Assembly (NCBI RefSeq): GCF_020564625.1
Contig: NZ_JAJBZT010000005.1
Span: 186,001 to 250,000, forward strand
DNA from: Leeia speluncae
GTDB lineage: Bacteria > Pseudomonadota > Gammaproteobacteria > Burkholderiales > Leeiaceae
Direction: 5' to 3'
DNA length: 64,000 nucleotides
The notes beneath the pieces were generated by a model, which saw only the letters and a program-made list of their open reading frames with translations, did no database searches and was not told where the DNA came from. This document shows, piece after piece, positions 56,224 to 64,000 of the stretch; within the stretch, counting starts at the first letter, position 1, and the number at the start of each line of letters is the position of its first letter. A program made the translations under genes and the position numbers.

Positions 56224-57138
56224 ATGATTGTTCGCCCAAAACTCAGCTGGATTCAACTGCTGTTCGTTTGGCGTGGCTCGGTCATGATTACCATTTGGCC
56301 AAGATTACTGCTGTTCTTTGGGATTGCCGTCTTAGCCATTATTCAAGATAACTGGCTATTTAAAGAACCCATCCCCCTCAATATTGTTCCATTCAGTTTG
56401 TTAGGCGTTGCATTGGCAATTTTTGTGTCATTTCGCAATAACGCCTGTTACGACCGCTACTGGGAAAGCCGCAAATTATGGGGGAGCGTCTTGAATCGTG
56501 GTCGTAGCCTCATCCGACAATTAAAAACAATGACGGATATGAGCCCAGAAGCACAAGATGAAATGGTGGAATTACTCATGGCGTTCTTCTACACCATGAA
56601 ACATCAACTCAGAAAAACCGATGCCACTGAAGATGTAAACCGTTTTGTACCGCTACGCTGGAGACAACGCGTGCAGGACTGTCGCTTCAAACCAGCCCAA
56701 ATCATCCAAATCATGGGCGAATGTGTGCAAGAAGCGAAGCGTGCTGGGCTAATTGACCCAATGAACAACCTCGCCATTGATGAAAGCATTTCTGGCTTGT
56801 CTGATTCACTCGGCGGAAATGAGCGGATTTCTAATACGCCAATTCCTTTTGCCTACAGCATTTTGCTACACCGCACCGTCTATATCTATTGCTCTTTACT
56901 TCCGTATGGGCTCGTCAGTTCAATTGGTTTTATGACCCCAGTCATTAGCGTTTTTGTTGCCTACACCTTTCTTGCGCTAGAAGCGATTGCGGAAGAATTA
57001 GAAGACCCATTTGGCTTCGCTTCAAATGATTTAGCACTCGACTTTATGTGCCAATTAATGGAATCCACACTGCGCGAACAGGCTGGCCAACCGGCACTAC
57101 CAGATAGACAACCAAACGAAAACTATCAATTAACCTAA
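56224..57138 (+). CDS. bestrophin family membrane protein
   Basis: A 304-residue bestrophin-related (UPF0187/YneE) channel-like protein. It begins MIVRPKLSWIQLLFVWRGSVM and has the characteristic FVSFRNNACYDRYWESRKLWGSVLNRGRSL and the C-terminal LALEAIAEELEDPFGFASNDLALD. About four membrane helices form the pore in homologues, as an anion or cation channel. A good AAGGAAG site precedes the ATG. It is monocistronic between the P1 terminator and uvrD. Confidence 0.9.
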   Translation: MIVRPKLSWIQLLFVWRGSVMITIWPRLLLFFGIAVLAIIQDNWLFKEPIPLNIVPFSLLGVALAIFVSFRNNACYDRYWESRKLWGSVLNRGRSLIRQLKTMTDMSPEAQDEMVELLMAFFYTMKHQLRKTDATEDVNRFVPLRWRQRVQDCRFKPAQIIQIMGECVQEAKRAGLIDPMNNLAIDESISGLSDSLGGNERISNTPIPFAYSILLHRTVYIYCSLLPYGLVSSIGFMTPVISVFVAYTFLALEAIAEELEDPFGFASNDLALDFMCQLMESTLREQAGQPALPDRQPNENYQLT

Positions 57139-57234
57139 GCCACAGCCAAAACCGGCCTGTCGCAAATAGAACAGACGTTCGATTTAAAATCCGGTTACAA
57201 TACGCACATTTGTGATTACCTCAGCAGAGTTGTG

Positions 57235-59370
57235 ATGCGTACCGAATACCTGACAGGCCTCAATCCAGAACAATTGGCAGCAGTCACCCTGCCTCATGCT
57301 TCCGCGCTTATTTTAGCCGGGGCAGGCAGCGGAAAAACGCGTGTTCTCACGACTCGTATCGCTTGGTTAATCGACAATAACCACATCAGCCCATTTGGCG
57401 TCATGGCAGTAACCTTTACCAATAAAGCGGCAAAAGAAATGCTCACCCGCTTATCCGCCATGCTTCCGATTAATGTGCGTGGCATGTGGATTGGCACTTT
57501 CCACGGATTATGTAATCGTCTATTACGCGCCCACCATCGTGAAGCAGGGCTTCCTTCCACCTTCAGTATTCTGGATATGCAAGATCAACTCTCCTTGCTC
57601 AAGCGCGTGATGCGCGCGATGAATATTGATGAAGAGCGTACCCCGCCAAAGCAAGTCCAGCACTATATTAATGGTCGTAAAGAGGCTGGCATGCGCGCGC
57701 ATGAATGTGAAAGCTACGATCCAGGTAGCCGTCGCATGACCGAAATTTACGCCGAATACGATGCGCAATGTAACCGTGAAGGCGTGGTCGATTTTGCAGA
57801 ATTACTGCTTCGCGCCTACGAATTACTCTCTCGTAACGCCCTACTACGCGAACACTATCAACACCGCTTTCAACACATCTTGGTCGATGAATTCCAAGAT
57901 ACCAACCGCTTGCAATATCAGTGGTTAAAGCTCCTAGCTGGTAACGGTAGTGCTATGTTTGCCGTTGGCGATGACGATCAGTCGATTTATGCCTTCCGTG
58001 GCGCAAACGTCGGCAATATGCGCGATTTCGAGCGTGAATTTAAGATCCAACACTTCATTCGCCTTGAACAAAACTACCGCTCATTTGGCAATATTTTGGA
58101 TGCAGCTAACGCCTTAATTGAACATAACGATGGCCGTCTAGGTAAAAACCTGTGGACAGCAGCTGGCCCTGGCGAACCCATTCGCGCGTTTGAAGCCCTA
58201 ACCGATCACGATGAAGCAGCCTTTATCGTGGACGAAGTAAAGCAACTGCATCGGGAAGGTACAGCACTAGCAGATATCGCTATTTTGTATCGTTCCAATG
58301 CGCAATCACGCTTACTAGAGCACCAATTATTTGCCAATAACGTCCCCTATCGGGTGTATGGTGGCTTACGCTTCTTCGAGCGACAAGAGATCAAACATGC
58401 ACTCGCCTACCTTCGACTAACCGCCAACCGCGATGACGATAACGCATGGCTGCGTGTAGTTAATTTCCCGGCAAGGGGCATTGGAGCACGCACCATGGAA
58501 ACCGTTCAAGTGACGGCAAGAGAGGCTGGCCTTTCGCTTTGGAATGCAAGTTGCAGCCATCCGCCTAGCGGCGCCGCGGGCAAGAAAATCGGTGAGTTTG
58601 TAAAAATCATTGAAACCCTTAGCCAAGAAATCGCCCCACTACCGCTGATGGAAAAAATCGACGTTCTGCTAGATCGCTCTGGATTACGTGATTACTACCG
58701 CGCAGAAAAAGACGGCGAAGATCGTCTAGAAAACTTGGAAGAATTGCTTAACGCCGCACAAAACTTCATGCATGAAGTCCCGGAAGGTGGCGTAGAAGAC
58801 TTCTTGGCACACGCCTCGTTAGAAGCCGGTGAACACCAAGCAGAAGTGGCAAGCGATGCCTTGCAGATGATGACCGTTCACGCCGCAAAAGGGTTGGAAT
58901 TTAACGTTGTTTTCGTCTGTGGCCTAGAAGAAGGCCTATTCCCGCATGAAAACAGCATCATGGCCGAAGATGGCGTAGGTGAAGAACGTCGTCTAATGTA
59001 CGTGGCCATTACCCGTGCGCGTCAACGCTTATACCTAACACTTGCTTCACAGCGCCAACTATTTGGACAAACAAGGTACAACTTGCCTAGCCGTTTTATG
59101 CGCGAAATTCCCGAAGCACTGCTACAGTGGATTAATAAACGGGCATCAGCGGCTATTCCAACATCGACCACCAACCCTACATTTGCAGATAAACGCGACT
59201 TACATGGTTTTAAAGTTGGCCAAAGTGTCGCGCATCCCAAATTTGGCTCGGGCGTAATTACCGCTGCAGAAGGGAGTGGAGAAGATGCTCGCGTGCAGGT
59301 GAATTTTGATGGTGCCGGTAGCAAATGGCTAATGCTAAGTTACGCGCGCCTAGCACCTGCGGCACGCTAA
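57235..59370 (+). CDS. uvrD: DNA helicase II
   Basis: Superfamily 1 3'-5' helicase in nucleotide-excision and mismatch repair. The 711-residue protein has Walker A GAGSGKT (at about 30-36), motif Ia, VDEFQDTN (Walker B), GDDDQSIYAFRGAN, motif IV LEQNYRS, VHAAKGLEF and the YVAITRAR motif. The C terminus carries the UvrD/PcrA Tudor-like RNA-polymerase-binding domain (VGQSVAHPKFGSGVITAAEG). A GTG at 57232 is adjacent to the ATG; the Shine-Dalgarno is poor. The UvrD-versus-PcrA distinction is nominal. Confidence 0.95.
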   Translation: MRTEYLTGLNPEQLAAVTLPHASALILAGAGSGKTRVLTTRIAWLIDNNHISPFGVMAVTFTNKAAKEMLTRLSAMLPINVRGMWIGTFHGLCNRLLRAHHREAGLPSTFSILDMQDQLSLLKRVMRAMNIDEERTPPKQVQHYINGRKEAGMRAHECESYDPGSRRMTEIYAEYDAQCNREGVVDFAELLLRAYELLSRNALLREHYQHRFQHILVDEFQDTNRLQYQWLKLLAGNGSAMFAVGDDDQSIYAFRGANVGNMRDFEREFKIQHFIRLEQNYRSFGNILDAANALIEHNDGRLGKNLWTAAGPGEPIRAFEALTDHDEAAFIVDEVKQLHREGTALADIAILYRSNAQSRLLEHQLFANNVPYRVYGGLRFFERQEIKHALAYLRLTANRDDDNAWLRVVNFPARGIGARTMETVQVTAREAGLSLWNASCSHPPSGAAGKKIGEFVKIIETLSQEIAPLPLMEKIDVLLDRSGLRDYYRAEKDGEDRLENLEELLNAAQNFMHEVPEGGVEDFLAHASLEAGEHQAEVASDALQMMTVHAAKGLEFNVVFVCGLEEGLFPHENSIMAEDGVGEERRLMYVAITRARQRLYLTLASQRQLFGQTRYNLPSRFMREIPEALLQWINKRASAAIPTSTTNPTFADKRDLHGFKVGQSVAHPKFGSGVITAAEGSGEDARVQVNFDGAGSKWLMLSYARLAPAAR

Positions 59371-59372
59371 AT

Positions 59373-59409
59373 AATTCCCTGCTATGTGAAGTACATCGCA
59401 GGGAATATT
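59373..59409. terminator. hairpin after uvrD
   Basis: AATTCCCTGC (59373-59382) pairs with GCAGGGAAT (59398-59406), with an inner ATGT/ACAT stem; it has short flanking A/T and separates convergent genes. Confidence 0.5.
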
Positions 59410-59412
59410 GCT

Positions 59413-59913
59413 TTACTGAAGTCTGTTAGCAGTTGGAGTAGTGGTTGGTAACGACCCTTCTTCCACCATCTCACGAATTAACTTCACCATTTCAATATCG
59501 TGTTGCTGATACGCCTGCTTTACATAACTCGCCACATTGACCCCATTGTGGGTCTCTGTTTCGCTTAGCCCTGTTTCATACGCAAAACGCACAAATAAGC
59601 GGTTCGATTCTGGCATCTCAATTTGCATCGACATCGTGCCGCCTTGATGCTGCTCATTGGGTTCGGTGACAAACTCAATACGCACCATTGGGTCCATACG
59701 GATATGATCTCTTACCCGCATACTGCCAAATACCACTTCTCTTTCTAACCAATTATCTCCTCTGGCCAAAAAAAGGACTTCGTCCATATGTGGCAAAAAT
59801 AATTGCGGCGACTCTACACGCAGCATCAACCCTTGCCATAGTTGCTCTACGGATAATGGCGTCACCATTGGGTTTGCAAGGTCATTAATCTCAATAATAT
59901 GCTCAAATTTCAT
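59413..59913 (-). CDS. DUF1857 family protein (SRPBCC fold)
   Basis: A 166-residue START/SRPBCC-like protein. The start MKFEHIIEINDLANPMVTPLSVEQLWQGLMLRVESPQLF and the WLEREVVFGSMRVRDHI segment match the DUF1857 group, a putative ligand-binding family of unknown role. There is no signal peptide. Overall features fit a hydrophobic-cavity protein. It is convergent with uvrD across a hairpin and is monocistronic. Family call is moderate to good; the function is unknown. Confidence 0.78.
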   Translation of the reverse strand: MKFEHIIEINDLANPMVTPLSVEQLWQGLMLRVESPQLFLPHMDEVLFLARGDNWLEREVVFGSMRVRDHIRMDPMVRIEFVTEPNEQHQGGTMSMQIEMPESNRLFVRFAYETGLSETETHNGVNVASYVKQAYQQHDIEMVKLIREMVEEGSLPTTTPTANRLQ

Positions 59914-60240
59914 TACACTTTACTCTAGCTAGTACTGTTCGGTGCGTACAACAATTGCCTGACCTTTTGATCAGCATCATAGATTAATTTGAAGAATTTC
60001 TGTAATATCAAACTGTTACATTATGTAGCAAAGCATGTCGTCATCCGGATGACATGGGCCGGAACGGAGCGATTTAGTTGCTGTGCAAACCGTGGCCGGT
60101 GGTTGACATGACAATTTGGCAAGGGTTGCAACCGCCCGCGTACAGCGTCATCCGATTCAGTTTCCATGATCTGGAAAACTGGTTGGGGATGAGTATCGCT
60201 CACAAAGCGATACAGCGCCAGTAGTAGAAAGGAGCAAATC

Positions 60241-60273
60241 ATGGGCTGGGCTCTATTTATCTTTAAACGCTAA
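60241..60273 (+). CDS. possible 10-residue peptide
   Basis: ATG to TAA reading MGWALFIFKR, hydrophobic with a basic end. AAAGGAG lies 7 nt upstream, one of the best ribosome sites in the window, and a directional terminator follows. The short length means protein coding cannot be confirmed from sequence alone. Confidence 0.4.
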   Translation: MGWALFIFKR

Positions 60274-60290
60274 GCACATGCACTAGCTAT

Positions 60291-60320
60291 AAGCCGCTTT
60301 CATTTGAATGCGGCTTTTTT
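60291..60320 (+). terminator. directional terminator on the plus strand
   Basis: AAGCCGC (60291-60297) pairs with GCGGCTT (60310-60316) and inner TTC/GAA; the T6 run follows on the plus side only, so it ends a plus-strand transcript. Confidence 0.85.
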
Positions 60321-60359
60321 ATTATGTATAGCCCGCCCCATCGATTCAACCACTCTCAA

Positions 60360-60393
60360 AAAAATAGGCAGTGCATTCGCACTACCTATTTTT
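60360..60393 (-). terminator. terminator of the lpoB cluster
   Basis: A-rich TAGG and AGTGC arms pair with GCACT and CCTA around an ATTC loop with one mismatch; the run of A on the plus strand makes a U tract on the minus transcript. It lies 38 nt after the last gene's stop. Confidence 0.75.
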
Positions 60394-60430
60394 GCCAATT
60401 AAATCAACCTAAAACGAGTAAAGCATGCGA

Positions 60431-61246
60431 TTAGTTATATGTCACAACTTCTTCTCTCTGACGCACTTCAATAGAATTATAACTTCCACTTTGTGAACGA
60501 GAAGAACGACTTCTTGTACCGCCAGGAATAAACTGTTCTTCCAATTGACGAGCGACATCTTTGCCTAGCGACTCTGATACCTCTTTCATTACTCGCGCTT
60601 TAGATAACTGCACTTTTTGACCAACCATATTGACTAAACGACTGTCAGAACCTTCGCCCATTGCAGAAAAAGCAGCCTTGACTTCATAAGTCTTGGTATT
60701 AATTAGGCTGCTTTCAACAACTAGTTCAAGACTTAAAGAATGGTTAACTGCATTAGAACCTTGAATAGGGTTCTCTTCTGAACGAGGATCAATGGAAGTA
60801 ATTGTGTTAAACAATACGTAATCAGCATTTGGGAAATAGCCCTTTTTAATGCGATCAATCACATCATAAAGTTTCTCATTCTCTTTTGCTGTATAGGGCC
60901 TAGCTTGCACCAAGCGATATACGCCACTTTTTAACATCTCGCCTTTAATATCGCCTGTGAACTTCCTCAACTCACCTCGCTCGATTGTCTCAAAGTCACC
61001 GGAAGCTTCAAAGTACTCAGTATCGCTACTCGCAGAGACACGTTCCGAACCAGATGCTCCATAAGCACTCTCTTGACCACGAGAAGAAGCATTTAAGCGC
61101 TCTTTGTTCTTATAACTAGTCACATGAAAGTAATGTGAGACCTTTTCCTCGTAAGCCAAATCTGTCACCGCAATTTTGGGGATAGACTCGGCCTGCACCA
61201 GCGTAGGCAAGAAACAAGCACATGCCATTAACAGTTTTTTTAACAT
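60431..61246 (-). CDS. exported protein of the lpoB cluster, unknown
   Basis: A 271-residue exported protein. A signal peptide (MLKKLLMACACFLPTLVQA) is followed by KIAVTDLAYEEKV, which resembles the start of CsgG/LpoB-type folds. The middle is beta/alpha and the last 25 residues are rich in Ser and Arg. I do not recognise the family. It is the last gene of a cluster with LpoB, YcfL and a COG3014-like lipoprotein, 27 nt after lpoB, and so probably acts with them in the envelope. Confidence 0.7.
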   Translation of the reverse strand: MLKKLLMACACFLPTLVQAESIPKIAVTDLAYEEKVSHYFHVTSYKNKERLNASSRGQESAYGASGSERVSASSDTEYFEASGDFETIERGELRKFTGDIKGEMLKSGVYRLVQARPYTAKENEKLYDVIDRIKKGYFPNADYVLFNTITSIDPRSEENPIQGSNAVNHSLSLELVVESSLINTKTYEVKAAFSAMGEGSDSRLVNMVGQKVQLSKARVMKEVSESLGKDVARQLEEQFIPGGTRSRSSRSQSGSYNSIEVRQREEVVTYN

Positions 61247-61273
61247 ACTAACCCCCTTCTATTGAGCGCCTAA

Positions 61274-61861
61274 TTAACGCTTAGAAGTTTTGCGAATTTC
61301 TTTCTCGTCTGCCCATTCGATCGTACCAGCCTCGTTATTGGTCAAAATCAATGAGAACTTGTAGTACACATCTTTCACGTCAGAATTACGCTTCACAATA
61401 GAGGTAATTTCACCCTCAAGACGATATTGGGCACCTTCCATTTTACCCACTTTAGCTTGAGTACTCTTTTTGTACATACCGCTATTATTTTGACGAGCTA
61501 GTTCATCTGTTTGACTCTGCATACCGCTAATATCAGTTGCAAAGCGAACTTGACCACTCTTCAACAATTGAGTACGAATTGAATCAGTAATCGATTTAGT
61601 ATCGATGTATTCACTAGTTTTGTTCTTCACGTCAGCAATTGTAATTAGTGGGCGACCACGAACAACTTGGGACTGAACCAAAGAACGCGCCATACTTTCT
61701 GCAATGGTCTGTAAGTCAGTTGAACCGAACTCATTAGAAACGGTTTCAACGGCTTTGGCATCACCGTATGACACATCACCTTTTTTCATTGGACCTTGTG
61801 CTGCACATGCGCTCAGCAAAGCAGCTAAACTAATTACCGAGCATGTCATGAGCTTATTCAT
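61274..61861 (-). CDS. lpoB: penicillin-binding protein activator LpoB
   Basis: Outer-membrane lipoprotein that activates a bifunctional penicillin-binding protein (PBP1B in E. coli). The 195-residue protein has a lipobox LLSAC with Cys19 and the LpoB core (ADVKNKTSEYIDTKSITDSIRTQLLKSGQVRF, then YRLEGEITSIVKRN, YYKFSLILTNNEAGTIEWADEKEIRKTSKR). Neighbours YcfL and the COG3014-like gene match the enteric and Vibrio lpoB surroundings, which strengthens the call. The start is clean and the gap to ycfL is 100 nt, with a stable hairpin in it. Confidence 0.9.
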   Translation of the reverse strand: MNKLMTCSVISLAALLSACAAQGPMKKGDVSYGDAKAVETVSNEFGSTDLQTIAESMARSLVQSQVVRGRPLITIADVKNKTSEYIDTKSITDSIRTQLLKSGQVRFATDISGMQSQTDELARQNNSGMYKKSTQAKVGKMEGAQYRLEGEITSIVKRNSDVKDVYYKFSLILTNNEAGTIEWADEKEIRKTSKR

Positions 61862-61894
61862 TACTATCTATCCTTATACTTTTATAAATTATCT

Positions 61895-61923
61895 GTGTAG
61901 TTTTGCGTATCATAAAACTACAC
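61895..61923 (-). other. perfect hairpin between ycfL and lpoB
   Basis: GTGTAGTTTT (61895-61904) and AAAACTACAC (61914-61923) pair over 10 bp with a 9-nt loop. No U tract follows on the minus strand, so it may be a processing or stability signal that sets relative expression. Confidence 0.5.
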
Positions 61924-61961
61924 CCAACATCGAATGCATTACAAAGATGGTGAAGTTTTAC

Positions 61962-62366
61962 TTAATTCTTTGACGGTTCATTCGCCCCATTTGCATAGTT
62001 TTCTGGGCTATACAGTTCCACTTTAAAATCTGTCGCCTGTGGGCTAGGTGCTACAGTAGACAATACTTTTTTCTGCTTACCGTAAATAACTTCCGGCTTC
62101 CAGACTTCTTCGCTTCCAACTTGGAACCCAGAATCATCTAACCAGCGTATGCGCCAAGTGAATTGTTGAATTTCGTTATCAGCATTGCTCAGTTCTATCT
62201 GAAGCCTCACCAAGCCATCGCGTACAACTTTCTTAATTCCAACAACAGAAACCTCATCCATTTTGCCGAGTTGTTCAATCTTAGAAGCAATTGACTCCGC
62301 CATCACCGGCGGCGCACTCAGAATCAGGGTAAAGCAAATTAAACCAACCAACTTAGTAAACTTCAT
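61962..62366 (-). CDS. ycfL: YcfL/DUF1425 family protein
   Basis: A 134-residue exported protein of the DUF1425 (YcfL) family. A signal peptide (to VMA-E near 23) lacks a lipobox cysteine, unlike many YcfL lipoproteins. The mature part has the family pattern VGIKKVVRDGLVRLQIELSNADNEIQQFTWRIRWLDDSGFQVGSEEVWKP. It lies 24 nt after the COG3014-like gene and ahead of lpoB, the known ycfL-lpoB neighbourhood. The function is unknown; a link to peptidoglycan synthesis is inferred from context. Confidence 0.82.
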   Translation of the reverse strand: MKFTKLVGLICFTLILSAPPVMAESIASKIEQLGKMDEVSVVGIKKVVRDGLVRLQIELSNADNEIQQFTWRIRWLDDSGFQVGSEEVWKPEVIYGKQKKVLSTVAPSPQATDFKVELYSPENYANGANEPSKN

Positions 62367-62390
62367 ATCTCATGCTTTCATTATTAAAAA

Positions 62391-63734
62391 TTATTTAATT
62401 ACGGGTGCATCCGCCACCTCAACAGGGATATCGGTTCTAACCGTCAAGCCATTAGGGAAGCTTACAAAAGTTTTTCCTTGAAATGTTCGCATCGAAATTG
62501 CAGCATACTTCCCTGCAACTTCGAAAGGAAAGCTCAAACCATCAACCTGCAATATATGCTTTCCTACTGTAAGTTTTGTTCTAGCAATTCCTACTTTTGC
62601 AGGCAATGCTCGCCACATGCGGTCATCAGCCATTTCAGTTGCCATCGCAACAATATTGACAAACAAGCCTGCCAAACTGTCTTGACGCTGCGCCTCTTTA
62701 ATCGCAATTCCTTTAGTTATCGCACGGATAGTACTGCGCAGAATAATCGCAGGCATCTCATCCTTGAGTGAACGACGTGACATCGCCTCATAATTGGTAA
62801 CCCCATCCACATTGAATGCTTGGCCATCAATGATAATCGATCGAGGTAGAAGCGCCTCTATTTGGTCAGGGATAATGGGGAATGACATTGGCACAGCAAT
62901 AAAACCATTTGGCGTATTCACCGGAATTGGGATCGTCTGAGATTTAATAGGAGTAACCTCCCCTGCTTCCACAATAAATAAGGTATCGGTGGCTTTAGGA
63001 TCAGACCTCTTAACTCGCTGATCCAAGCCTTGCAATGCATTTTTGAGACTTTTTACATCAGGACGTAATTCAATTGCTTGCCGATAGCCAGCAGCTGCCA
63101 ATGACGAATCTCCTGACTGCTCGTAAACAAAGCCTGCCAAATAATGTCCAATTGCACTTTGATATCCGTTCCGTAATGAAATTACCTCTGGATTATTCAG
63201 CGTATGGACTGGATAGCCATTTAAGACCATTACATCAGTATTAATATTGTCTGAATTCGATTTAGACTTCAGTTTATCGACTTCTTTTTCACGAAGATCT
63301 GCAATCACGCTTTCTCTTTCGTGTAGTTTCGTTACCTCCGTTCTGGCGCGGTCCCAATCCCCTTGCGCAAGATAGCTCATAGCTAAGCGAGAGGCTAACG
63401 CCACTCGTTCAAAGTCCTTGCCATCGTAAGATCTCACTTTGTCATTAACTAATACAGCCCCTAAGCCTTCAAGTAAGGATTCAGGAGCACTCTTGGCAAC
63501 ATCCTCCCATTTTCTAACTTTTTCATCAGCACTTAGCCAAGCCAAATTGGCACCTGCTTGGTTGCCAGTAATGCGGCGAGCCTCCCCTTCTTCGAGCGAA
63601 GTCAGCAAGTCTTCTGATACGCTCATATCTTTTTCTGCACCAGGAAGACGTGTCTTCCAATCTTTGGTTGGCAGCATATTGGCACAACCCGTCAAGCCCA
63701 GCACGAGAGCTAAAGCTATTGTTGCTTTAATCAT
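62391..63734 (-). CDS. COG3014-like lipoprotein
   Basis: A 447-residue outer-envelope lipoprotein. The lipobox GLTGC puts the lipid on Cys17. The first half has TPR-like helices (about 60-240; ALASRLAMSYLAQGDWDRARTEV and LAAAGYRQAIELRPDVKSL); the second half is a beta-rich domain (from about 255), typical of the COG3014 family found beside lpoB. The ATG at 63734 is chosen because it starts the signal and has a GGTGGA site; the reading from 63791 adds an unlikely leader. It is the first gene of the cluster. Confidence 0.8.
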   Translation of the reverse strand: MIKATIALALVLGLTGCANMLPTKDWKTRLPGAEKDMSVSEDLLTSLEEGEARRITGNQAGANLAWLSADEKVRKWEDVAKSAPESLLEGLGAVLVNDKVRSYDGKDFERVALASRLAMSYLAQGDWDRARTEVTKLHERESVIADLREKEVDKLKSKSNSDNINTDVMVLNGYPVHTLNNPEVISLRNGYQSAIGHYLAGFVYEQSGDSSLAAAGYRQAIELRPDVKSLKNALQGLDQRVKRSDPKATDTLFIVEAGEVTPIKSQTIPIPVNTPNGFIAVPMSFPIIPDQIEALLPRSIIIDGQAFNVDGVTNYEAMSRRSLKDEMPAIILRSTIRAITKGIAIKEAQRQDSLAGLFVNIVAMATEMADDRMWRALPAKVGIARTKLTVGKHILQVDGLSFPFEVAGKYAAISMRTFQGKTFVSFPNGLTVRTDIPVEVADAPVIK

Positions 63735-63941
63735 TTTTAATATCCACCCTGATACGATTTTAACTGTTTGTTTTCCGTCGATTATTTGCAATAAATAATG
63801 AATTGTTTTTAATCTTGGTCAAATTTTGTATTCTTTTACAAACAATCTCATCAATGCCATTGTACTTAACGCCTATATATGTCGCAAGCATTAACAATTA
63901 GGCAACACATATCACACAGACCGTATGCTAAAATAGTTAGC
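63735..63941. other. divergent promoter region
   Basis: Gene-free region between the COG3014-like gene and the phosphatase gene, with AT-rich sequence and a possible TATGCT minus-10 just before 63942; no motif strong enough to call. Confidence 0.3.
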
Positions 63942-64000
63942 ATGAAAACTATCACGCATTTATGTTTGATTCGGCATGGTGAAACGCCATGGAATGTAGA
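63942..64000 (+). CDS. histidine phosphatase / phosphoglycerate mutase family protein (partial)
   Basis: Only the first 19 codons lie in the window. They read MKTITHLCLIRHGETPWNV, with the RHGE phosphohistidine motif of the histidine phosphatase superfamily near the N terminus, as in GpmB-like enzymes. The rest runs off the right edge, so the exact substrate cannot be assigned. Confidence 0.8.
   Translation, partial: MKTITHLCLIRHGETPWNV

Larger units (their letters stand above)
59914..60320 (+). ncRNA. candidate structured plus-strand transcript with small ORFs
   Basis: This 400-bp stretch has no ordinary gene, but the plus strand looks organised. Hairpins include GTCATCC/GGATGAC near 60040-60053, a stem around 60158-60182, and GTATCGCT-CACAA-AGCGATAC (60193-60213). 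A frame at 60108-60224 encodes 38 residues (MTIWQGLQPP onwards). A strong GGAG site lies just before a 10-codon frame (60241-60273, MGWALFIFKR). A plus-directed terminator at 60291-60320 closes the unit. There is no clear promoter. It may be an ncRNA, a leader with tiny ORFs, or a small-protein gene. Confidence 0.5.

Noticed and set aside
60021-60242. Minus-strand 73-residue frame in the gap
   Set aside because: No ribosome site and no family signature; plus-strand hairpins and terminator explain the stretch better.

Overview
The window is a gene-dense bacterial chromosome segment with about 60 protein genes on both strands, and no rRNA, recognisable tRNA, CRISPR array, insertion sequence or prophage. 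Protein families and gene orders point to a betaproteobacterium. These include dusB-fis-purH, ilvI-ilvH-ilvC, dacC-DUF493-lipB-lipA, pepA-holC, and an acetolactate synthase carrying a Glu variant of the thiamine-diphosphate motif. Neisseriales is my best guess, from general resemblance and moderate base composition; no search was run.

Layout. 0-6.4 kb: a 2Fe-2S flavin reductase, then dusB-fis-purH and rlmD-DUF1456. 6.4-10.2 kb: a LysR gene downstream of alanine racemase, a polar amino-acid binding protein and an SRPBCC protein. 10.2-14.1 kb: the ilvIHC operon behind a long structured leader. 14.1-17 kb: an RDD membrane protein and lptF-lptG. 17.1-23.8 kb: a tightly packed six-gene run, pepA, holC, an acidic low-complexity protein, a CHASE2 adenylate cyclase, an SH3 protein and an M48 protease. 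23.9-28.4 kb: valS and an MscS channel. 28.5-33.3 kb: lipA, lipB, a DUF493 gene, dacC and ilvA on the minus strand. 33.5-37.8 kb: rpiA, a PHO-box-preceded phoU, ppx and a CorA transporter. 37.8-42.2 kb: small redox, chaperone and unknown genes, a LivK-like binding protein and a LysR regulator. 42.4-50.7 kb: amino-acid and 2-hydroxyacid catabolism (aminotransferase, nitrilase-family amidase, ArgT-like binding protein, FAD and FMN hydroxyacid dehydrogenases, an Lrp regulator, an acetylpolyamine amidohydrolase-like deacetylase, a second LivK-like protein). 50.8-57.1 kb: a MORN-repeat/C13 peptidase, then a LuxR regulator divergent from an APC permease and P1 aminopeptidase, then a bestrophin. 57.2-64 kb: uvrD, a DUF1857 gene, a gene-poor stretch with signs of a small plus-strand transcript, a four-gene envelope cluster (COG3014-like, YcfL, LpoB, unknown), and the start of a histidine phosphatase.

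How the genes work together. ilvA, ilvIHC, two LivK-like and two ArgT-like binding proteins, an APC permease, a P1 aminopeptidase, an aminotransferase and several regulators make amino-acid uptake and turnover the main theme. Envelope assembly is the second: lptFG, dacC, alr, lpoB, the M48 protease. The most unusual items are the MORN/C13 protein, the ilvI leader with an Ile/Leu/Val-rich reading frame, the structured transcript candidate near 60.0-60.3 kb, and the lpoB cluster.
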